Shown piece by piece: positions 6,553-10,977 of a stretch of 10,977 bases of DNA (positions are counted from its first letter, which is position 1; each line of letters starts with the position of its first letter). The stretch lies in contig JAUXAJ010000177.1 in the NCBI GenBank assembly GCA_030620005.1, forward strand, positions 1-10,977, written 5' to 3'. The notes beneath the pieces are model-generated. The model was not told the DNA's origin. It worked only from the letters and a program-made list of their open reading frames with translations, and searched no databases. A program made the position numbers and the translations under genes. This stretch comes from Promethearchaeota archaeon. Lineage in GTDB: Archaea; Asgardarchaeota; Lokiarchaeia; Sigynarchaeales; SOKP01.

Positions 6553-6849
6553 TTACTCTTCTAATATCTCGATTTGTCTACAATGAAGGGCTGAATTTTC
6601 AAATGTATGTTTACATGGTACATATTCTTCATAATAATCTTTTTCTCCATGCCTTCTCCAGAATTCTCCCCAATATCTGTCATATAGTTCCGTTGCATGC
6701 TCCAACACTTTTTTAAAAGATTTACTACTATAATAAAGTTCTCTCTGTTTTGGTCTTCCATGATATTCAATGTATATTATGTATTTACCGCTTTTTAAAT
6801 TCTTGAGAATTTTTAAGCCATGATTTTTGATTTTCGGGTTATATGCAAG
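6553..6849 (-). CDS. Hypothetical protein, about 98 residues, without a standard start codon
   Basis: Reading back from TAA at 6553, the frame stays open to a TAA at 6850-6852. It gives a convincing protein that begins (L)AYNPKIKNHGLKILK and continues SGKYIIYIEYHGRPKQRELY. It then has an aromatic, charged helix region (ELYDRYWGEFWRRHG) and ends with a C-x-H ... HC pattern (VPCKHTFENSALHC). No ATG, GTG or TTG occurs before the GTG at codon 52, so the true start is a rare codon (CTT at 6849 or an internal ATT/ATC), or the 5' end is damaged. The competing 69-residue ATG frame at 6561-6770 has much less protein-like composition. Function unknown; the Cys/His pairs might bind metal. Confidence 0.55.
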   Translation of the reverse strand, partial: LAYNPKIKNHGLKILKNLKSGKYIIYIEYHGRPKQRELYYSSKSFKKVLEHATELYDRYWGEFWRRHGEKDYYEEYVPCKHTFENSALHCRQIEILEE

Positions 6850-6913
6850 TTAAGAATATCAAATTTAATTACAATGAACGTTGATATAGTAATTATCAAA
6901 TAAAAAAGAGAGC

Positions 6914-6927
6914 CGAAACATTAAAAG
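6914..6927 (+). promoter_or_regulatory. BRE plus TATA-like promoter of the membrane protein gene
   Basis: CGAAACATTAAAAG combines a purine-rich TFB recognition element with an A-box, centred about 34 bases before the ATG at 6958. The first nine bases are identical to those of the ADH synthase promoter at 10601. Confidence 0.45.
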
Positions 6928-6957
6928 TGAAAAATCATTTCCATTAATAATAATCCC

Positions 6958-7350
6958 ATGAGTTCTTACAGATTTGGCTTTTTATATGTTGCATTCCTAG
7001 GAAGCCTTATTGGAATAGTTGCAGCTTTTATCTCATTACTAGTATTCATTATTGATGATACTGTAGATTTTTATACTGAAATAGTATCATTTTTTACTCT
7101 TATCATATTGTGTAGCTACATTATTATCCTATTAATCTGCCTTATTAACCTAATAATCTTTTATTTTTTCACGGGAGGATTTTATAATATACTTACATCA
7201 ATTTTTAGCGGGTGCATCTTTGGAAGTCTTTTTTGTTTAAGTGCTAGTCTAATTATCTATTCTTTTTATAATAATTCAATTCTCTTTATCATTGGATGTG
7301 TTCTATTAACATTAATAATAATAATTGAGTGTATTTTAAAATTTATGTAA
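6958..7350 (+). CDS. Small integral membrane protein, four predicted helices
   Basis: The 130-residue protein is almost entirely hydrophobic. Predicted membrane helices lie at about 8-32, 41-70, 75-99 and 105-128, joined by short loops; the only clearly acidic loop is DDTVDFYTE at about 33-41. There is no signal sequence beyond helix 1 and no catalytic motif. The start is set by the ATG at 6958, about 34 bases after a BRE/TATA pair; no Shine-Dalgarno sequence is seen, so a short leader is likely. The product and family are not recognised. It runs in the opposite direction to the two small genes at its left and ends near the decayed region before the IS66 element. Confidence 0.75.
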   Translation: MSSYRFGFLYVAFLGSLIGIVAAFISLLVFIIDDTVDFYTEIVSFFTLIILCSYIIILLICLINLIIFYFFTGGFYNILTSIFSGCIFGSLFCLSASLIIYSFYNNSILFIIGCVLLTLIIIIECILKFM

Positions 7351-7423
7351 TGAATCGAAAATTAAAAATCTTTCAGATAATGACGACAAAAATTCCATCT
7401 ATATCACCTCGAAATTTGTCGGA

Positions 7424-7621
7424 ATGAAAAGATCTTACAAGAGTGATCAAAAACACCAATTTTCTAATCGAAAATGGACAAAATGGGGATTTTCATTCGA
7501 AAAGTATCACACGCGCTCTTCCGACATTAAAAGAATTGATATAGCCAAGATTATTGTCGGCTTTAAATTAATGATTCTTAAATTTCAGTCAAAAATAAAA
7601 AATCAAAAATACCCTCAATTT
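7424..7621 (+). pseudogene. Possible ORF cut by the IS66 element
   Basis: A lysine-rich ATG frame beginning MKRSYKSDQKHQFSNRKW runs for 66 codons up to the left end of the IS66 element at 7622 and then 15 codons into it before a stop. The last part is therefore transposon sequence. No continuation was found beyond the right end at 9610. It may be a genuine host gene that was interrupted, or a chance frame in AT-rich DNA. Confidence 0.28.
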
Positions 7622-7647
7622 GTAATTATAAAGTATTCTGATCAAAT
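7622..7647 (+). repeat. IS66 terminal inverted repeat, left
   Basis: It begins GTAATTATAAAGTATTCTGA and is identical over 26 bases to the reverse complement of 9585-9610. Similarity stops sharply on both sides. Confidence 0.93.
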
Positions 7648-7845
7648 GTTGTTTTTGAAGGAATATTAATGTTTGTGACTCATTCAAAGTGTAGAAAAAA
7701 TGGTAATCACCTTTGAAGAATTGCAGAATAAATCGATCTTTAAAGGCGTATCATCCCAAAATTAACCTGAAAAAGGACCCATCTTGACCTAACATCCACT
7801 GACAATATCAACGGTTCGTTTTATAAATTAACTCTTAGAACTGGG

Positions 7846-9521
7846 TTAAAAGCCGATCGCTTTCAGCACAGGAGTGATCTTTCCTGAAAGCACAGATTTT
7901 AACGCCTTATCAAAATCCACGCCGTTTTTCTCACATGTCTGGTGGAATGATAAGTATAACGTGAATGAGTCCATGACCTCCTCGCTCTTGAAGTCGTGGC
8001 TTGTTTTTCTCATGATCACGAAGGGACGTAGCTCTCTTTCAGCAGCGTTATTATCGGGCGGGATGCCGGGATGTTTTAGATACGTGAATAAATAATTCTC
8101 GTAGCGCTTGATCCGTTTAATGAGTCGCTTTATATCGGGATCCAAATCGCCATCGGCTTCTATCTCCTCAAGTAATTGTCTCAATTGGTTAATGGCTTCC
8201 TCTTCGGTCGCACGGATTTCAGGTCCTGCCTTATAACTAAGCGGGTTATTTTCATCAGCCCATGCTTGCTTGAAAAATTCGTACAATATGAAGGCGTGTT
8301 TTATTTTTTGCCGCTCACGCCTCTTTTTTTCCTCAAACGCCTCACGTTCTTCCTTGGATAGAGGTTCAGGGTGCTTTTTTGGTCGACCTCGCTTTTTTTC
8401 CGCATACTCACCTTTCGTTTGCTCCTCTTTTTGCTTCTCGTCCTCCTTTAAGCGCTTCTCGATCTTATTAATGGATCCCTCACTTTTCATAACAATACAT
8501 TTTAAATCTTTTACCAAGTGCGCAAGGCATTTTTGTTGCTCCTCCGTGAGATTATTATATGCCCCCCAAAAATCCGAAATTAACACGCCTTTAAAATCAT
8601 TAAAAAACTTCTCGATTGCCTCATGTCCCCTTGAAGCAGGGGGGATAAACAAGGTGAAAAATGTAGTGATAATGACCCAGAGCCACCAATTTCCGCCTTT
8701 CATGGGCAAGCCGGTCTCGTCAGCGTGAACGTATTTTGCCTCTTTTAACTTTTTAATGCATTCTAAATAAAAATCCTCGAGATGAGCGCCGTATTTCTTA
8801 AACCAATCGACTATGGTAGTTCTTGAAATTAAGAAATCAAATTCAGGTATCCAGCGGGCAAATTCGATCAAGACTTTTGAATAAGAGTGCTTGGACTCAA
8901 TCCTAGACTGCATGACGGTGGCTATGAACCCAAAACCGAAATGACAATCTTTAAGATTCCAAGGTTAGGACTTACCGGCTTTTTACAATTTTTACAGCGA
9001 TAACGATGCATGATATAGTTAGTAATTTTTAATTGCCTGCCTCGCTTTATCGGTACTAAATCTAACACGTAATGTTCCCAACTGTCAAAAGGTTTTCCTA
9101 AATTCTTTTTACCGCATTTAGGACATTTTTCAAGGTACACGTGAATTACTTTATCCACTTCATTTTCGGGAGGTCGCTTCCATGCACCACCATTGCTTCC
9201 CTTTGGCTTACCTTTTTTCTTTAATCCATTATTATCTGAATCTAATTCAGGTGTATCACGCCTCTTACCCTTGTCCTTTCGCTCCTTCTTCTTTTTTTCG
9301 AAATATTTTCTTGTTTTCTTATTATCTTCTTGCCAGTTCTTAATTGCTTCTTTTTTAACTTCTTTTTTTTCGCCTACGGTGTTTATCTCGGGAAGATCCC
9401 AATCGTCAACGTTTATAGGCATTCTTTTCGAAAGTTCTTTCTCATGCTTCCTTTTTAACTTAAGGAGGGAAATAATGTTAAAAAATATTAAGAACCATAT
9501 TATTAAGATAAATGTGAACAT
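7846..9521 (-). pseudogene. tnpC: IS66-family transposase TnpC, frameshifted
   Basis: The first frame (9521-8922) carries a lysine-rich coiled-coil-like N-terminal part and the IS66 zinc finger (C133, C136, C176, C179). The second frame (ending 7846) has the DDE core: D in HADETGLPMKGGNWWLW, D in LISDFWGAYN with the KCLAHLVKDL helix, a long basic insertion with RGRPKK, and E in PPDNNAAERELRPF. Joining them needs a -1 shift between 8922 and 8964, near ATC TTA AAG, giving about 558 residues. The site is a poor slippery sequence, so an indel is likelier than programmed recoding. The ATG at 9521 adds an odd hydrophobic stretch (FTFILIIWFLIFF); the ATG at 9422 (MPINVDDWDL) may be the real start. 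Confidence 0.88.
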
Positions 9522-9585
9522 AATACAGGAATATTACACATCTTTATTTGAAAGATCGTATAATATCCAGAAGATATATTTATAA
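9475..9585 (+). CDS. 36-residue antisense ORF with a strong Shine-Dalgarno sequence
   Basis: AAGGAGG at 9462-9468 stands six bases before an ATG that opens MLKNIKNHIIKINVNIIQEY and 16 more residues, ending at the inner edge of the IS66 right repeat. It lies opposite the N-terminal coding region of tnpC. The composition (I, N, K) is what random AT-rich DNA also gives, so only the ribosome-binding site argues for it. Confidence 0.25.
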   Translation: MLKNIKNHIIKINVNIIQEYYTSLFERSYNIQKIYL

Positions 9586-9610
9586 TTTGATCAGAATACT
9601 TTATAATTAC
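9585..9610 (-). repeat. IS66 terminal inverted repeat, right
   Basis: It is the perfect partner of 7622-7647. Confidence 0.93.
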
Positions 9611-9684
9611 GTATAATTAAGTAAAAAAAATTCATGAAGTAATTTTCTTCTCTGAAATATAATATTACAGCTTAAATTCCATTC

Positions 9685-10207
9685 TTATTCAGTCTTAAAT
9701 GTGAATGTTAAACTTTTGTGAGAATATGTTAAAAGAGGTGCTAAATCTTTAAGATATATACTTTCTATATTCTCAAAAATGTGATGCAGTTCAATTGAAT
9801 CTTCTATATCAAGTCTAATAAAATCAAATACATTTACATCTAGGCCAAGTGTTTCGTCAAACAAAAATTTACGCAACGAAAACTTAAGTTCATCGCGATC
9901 CCAATATCATAAATACAGGAATAATTGGTTTGCCCATGGCATCGGCCGCTGTCCATTCTTTCTTAACTGGAACAGATTTCATTGAGTGTAGAGAACAGAT
10001 TAAGAGCATTACATCGCATTTGCCAAGATTATCGTTCATATATTCAAATATATTGTCTTGCATATCTTCTTGCCAATATAGGACGTCGTAAATGTCTTTA
10101 TAAGAGGTTAAGCTCTCAGCGATTTCACGGATTCTGAAAAGATTTGCGTCTACAGTTGCATAACTTACGAATACTAATATTTCCGATTTTTTTACTTCAT
10201 CAATCAT
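9685..10207 (-). pseudogene. TIR-domain protein, frameshifted
   Basis: TIR domains cleave NAD or signal in immunity and, in prokaryotes, mostly in anti-phage defence. The first frame (10207-9890) reads ILVFVSYATVD at the first strand. It continues with a YDVLYWQEDM segment, KCDVMLLICS, and SVPVKKEWTAADAMGKPIIP, where E84 sits at the place of the catalytic glutamate of TIR NADases. It then stops after VFMILGSR. The rest continues in another frame (WDRDELKFSLRKFLFDETLG ... to 9685), so a +1 shift between 9890 and 9906 would restore about 173 residues. The ATG at 10207 is preferred to the upstream TTG because a TATA box at 10233-10240 makes the message almost leaderless. No partner defence gene is adjacent. 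The truncated form keeps the glutamate but loses the last strand and helix. Confidence 0.8.
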
Positions 10208-10232
10208 AAAAATCAATCGACTTTCAATTTAA

Positions 10233-10240
10233 TATATAAA
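10233..10240 (-). promoter_or_regulatory. TATA box of the TIR gene
   Basis: The minus strand reads TTTATATA, centred 29.5 bases before the ATG at 10207, predicting a leader of only a few bases. Confidence 0.5.
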
Positions 10241-10307
10241 ATTATTCAGAACAAAATTGTATAAATAATATCTAAATATACGCTCATTTAATTTTTTTGT
10301 AAAATAA

Positions 10308-10547
10308 AAACAAAATTTTAAAATTGAGAAAAAAAGGATTAATCTCCTTCTTGAAGAAATTGAAAATTATTATTGGGATTTTAAAATAGAGAAAAATTTG
10401 GTTGAATTAAGAAATTTAGCAACTGTTGCGAAACTTATAATAGTTAGTGCTATAAGTAGAAAAGAGAGCAGGGGAATACATTATAATGTGGATCACCCTA
10501 ATAAAGCTGATTTAATAAGACCAACTATAATTCGAAAACCTTGGTAG
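10308..10547 (+). pseudogene. Headless nadB 3'-end remnant
   Basis: From about 10320 the frame reads RINLLLEEIENYYWDFKIEK, then NLVELRNLATVA and SRKESRGIHYNVDHPNK, ending RKPW with TAG. It aligns without gaps to the last 68 residues of the NadB at 2-487, with 41 identical by hand count (60%). The DNA shares GAATTAAGAAATTTA (344-358 and 10404-10418). An in-frame TAA at 10305 ends the homology upstream, and there is no ATG, GTG or TTG in frame before the conserved part. It is therefore a leftover of a second, diverged nadB, not a recent duplication. It stands directly upstream of the ADH synthase promoter. Confidence 0.88.
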
Positions 10548-10600
10548 AATGTTATAATACTATTTTAAATAAAATTTTAAATTATACTTTACATTAATAA

Positions 10601-10614
10601 CGAAACATTTATAC
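10601..10614 (+). promoter_or_regulatory. BRE plus TATA promoter of ADH synthase
   Basis: CGAAACATTTATAC joins a TFB element (CGAAA) to a TATA box. The predicted transcription start is about 25 bases further, near 10636, leaving a 15-base leader that carries the Shine-Dalgarno sequence at 10639-10644. Confidence 0.6.
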
Positions 10615-10638
10615 AAATAACTTTAAAAATTAATGATT

Positions 10639-10644
10639 AAGGTG
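10639..10644 (+). promoter_or_regulatory. Shine-Dalgarno sequence that points to an ATT start
   Basis: AAGGTG matches the archaeal anti-Shine-Dalgarno (five contiguous bases, AGGTG) and ends six bases before ATT at 10651. An in-frame TAA at 10648 rules out any start further upstream. Confidence 0.6.
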
Positions 10645-10650
10645 CTTTAA

Positions 10651-10977
10651 ATTCCAAATTCTTTAAATATTGGCAAGAGCATTAGGCTAGAACGAATAAT
10701 AAATCGAGAGACAAAAAGGACGATTATTATCCCGATGGATCACGGTTTAACGGTCGGTACTATCAAGGGCTTAGAAGATATGGCAGAAATGGTTGATAAG
10801 ATTGCTATGGGTGGTGCAAATGCTGTATTAATGCATTCTGGAATGGTGGGTGCGGGACATCGTAAAACTGGAAAAGACATCGGATTAATAATTCATCTTT
10901 CTGGAGCAACAAATCTATCACCTCACCCCAATAGGAAAGTACTAGTATGCTCAGTAGAAAGAGCATTAAAGATGGGT
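10651..10977 (+). CDS. aroA': 2-amino-3,7-dideoxy-D-threo-hept-6-ulosonate (ADH) synthase, N-terminal part (3' end outside window)
   Basis: ADH synthase is a class I (DhnA/FbaB-type) aldolase that makes the seven-carbon precursor of 3-dehydroquinate in archaea lacking the classical DAHP route; the model is MJ0400. The 109 residues seen match that family: [25 protein letters not shown] with the catalytic-site aspartate (D30), [30 protein letters not shown] and the VERALKMG region. The Schiff-base lysine lies beyond the window. The homology begins right after an in-frame stop, with no ATG, GTG or TTG in the first 28 codons. With AAGGTG at the right distance, ATT at 10651 is the best start and gives the expected N-terminus. 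An alternative call as fructose-bisphosphate aldolase is less likely given the close likeness to ADH synthases. Confidence 0.9.
   Translation, partial: MPNSLNIGKSIRLERIINRETKRTIIIPMDHGLTVGTIKGLEDMAEMVDKIAMGGANAVLMHSGMVGAGHRKTGKDIGLIIHLSGATNLSPHPNRKVLVCSVERALKMG

Larger units (their letters stand above)
7622..9610 (-). mobile_element. IS66-family element, 1,989 bp, tnpC only
   Basis: Perfect 26-bp inverted repeats bound it (7622-7647 and 9585-9610), both beginning GTAATTATAAAG. Ends starting GTAA are a hallmark of the IS66 family. Only the transposase tnpC is present, without tnpA or tnpB, which also occurs in some family members. IS66 usually duplicates 8 bases of target; the flanks CTCAATTT and GTATAATT do not match, so the copy may have recombined or its flank has decayed. 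The perfect ends contrast with the frameshifted transposase. The 198 bases between the left repeat and the gene end hold no gene. Confidence 0.9.

Noticed and set aside
6561..6770. 69-residue ATG ORF on the minus strand
   Set aside because: It overlaps the far more protein-like frame 6553-6849 on the same strand and has the look of an out-of-frame translation.
8270..8728. 152-residue plus-strand ORF inside the IS66 element
   Set aside because: It is antisense to tnpC, with serine/phenylalanine-rich composition typical of shadows of lysine/glutamate-rich proteins.
10308..10547. nadB remnant as an att-site duplication from recent integration
   Set aside because: At 60% amino-acid identity it is too diverged for a recent att copy, and no integrase gene is present in the window.

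Overview
The window is AT-rich archaeal DNA. It holds the alternative, archaeal-type first enzyme of aromatic amino acid synthesis (ADH synthase), TATA boxes placed 25-30 bases before starts, leaderless or nearly leaderless genes, and T-tract terminators. The mix of leucine-rich repeats, a stand-alone TIR domain and many transposases would suit an Asgard (Lokiarchaeia-like) genome. That is an inference from gene content, not a proof.

Two conserved chromosomal genes frame the window: the 3' end of nadB (L-aspartate oxidase) at 2-487 and the 5' part of ADH synthase from 10651 to the end. Between them lie about 10 kb of accessory DNA. Just before ADH synthase (10308-10547) is a second, diverged and headless copy of the nadB 3' end, so nadB ends bracket the accessory block.

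Left part (496-3742): a small reverse-strand gene; a 1.6-kb insertion sequence (about 763-2385) whose transposase needs a -1 frameshift on an A9 run; an acidic, membrane-anchored protein built from two copies of an unknown domain; and a 5'-truncated leucine-rich-repeat gene. Middle part (3743-6160): a reverse-strand orphan ORF, a second transposase broken by one in-frame TGA, and about 800 bases without protein genes. This gap holds two tandem 73-base repeats that look like small RNA genes on the minus strand. Each has its own TATA box, a closing stem and a T-tract, and the copies differ mostly in ways that keep the minus-strand stems paired.

Right part (6160-10550): a leaderless OB-fold protein, a 98-residue ORF with no standard start codon, a four-helix membrane protein, an IS66-type element with perfect 26-bp inverted ends (7622-9610) and a frameshifted transposase, a frameshifted TIR-domain gene, and the nadB remnant.

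Many genes are broken (three transposases, TIR, LRR, nadB remnant). The block therefore reads as a decaying island at a hot spot beside housekeeping genes. The most novel-looking items are the paired small RNA loci, the ATT start inferred for ADH synthase, and the duplicated acidic surface domain.
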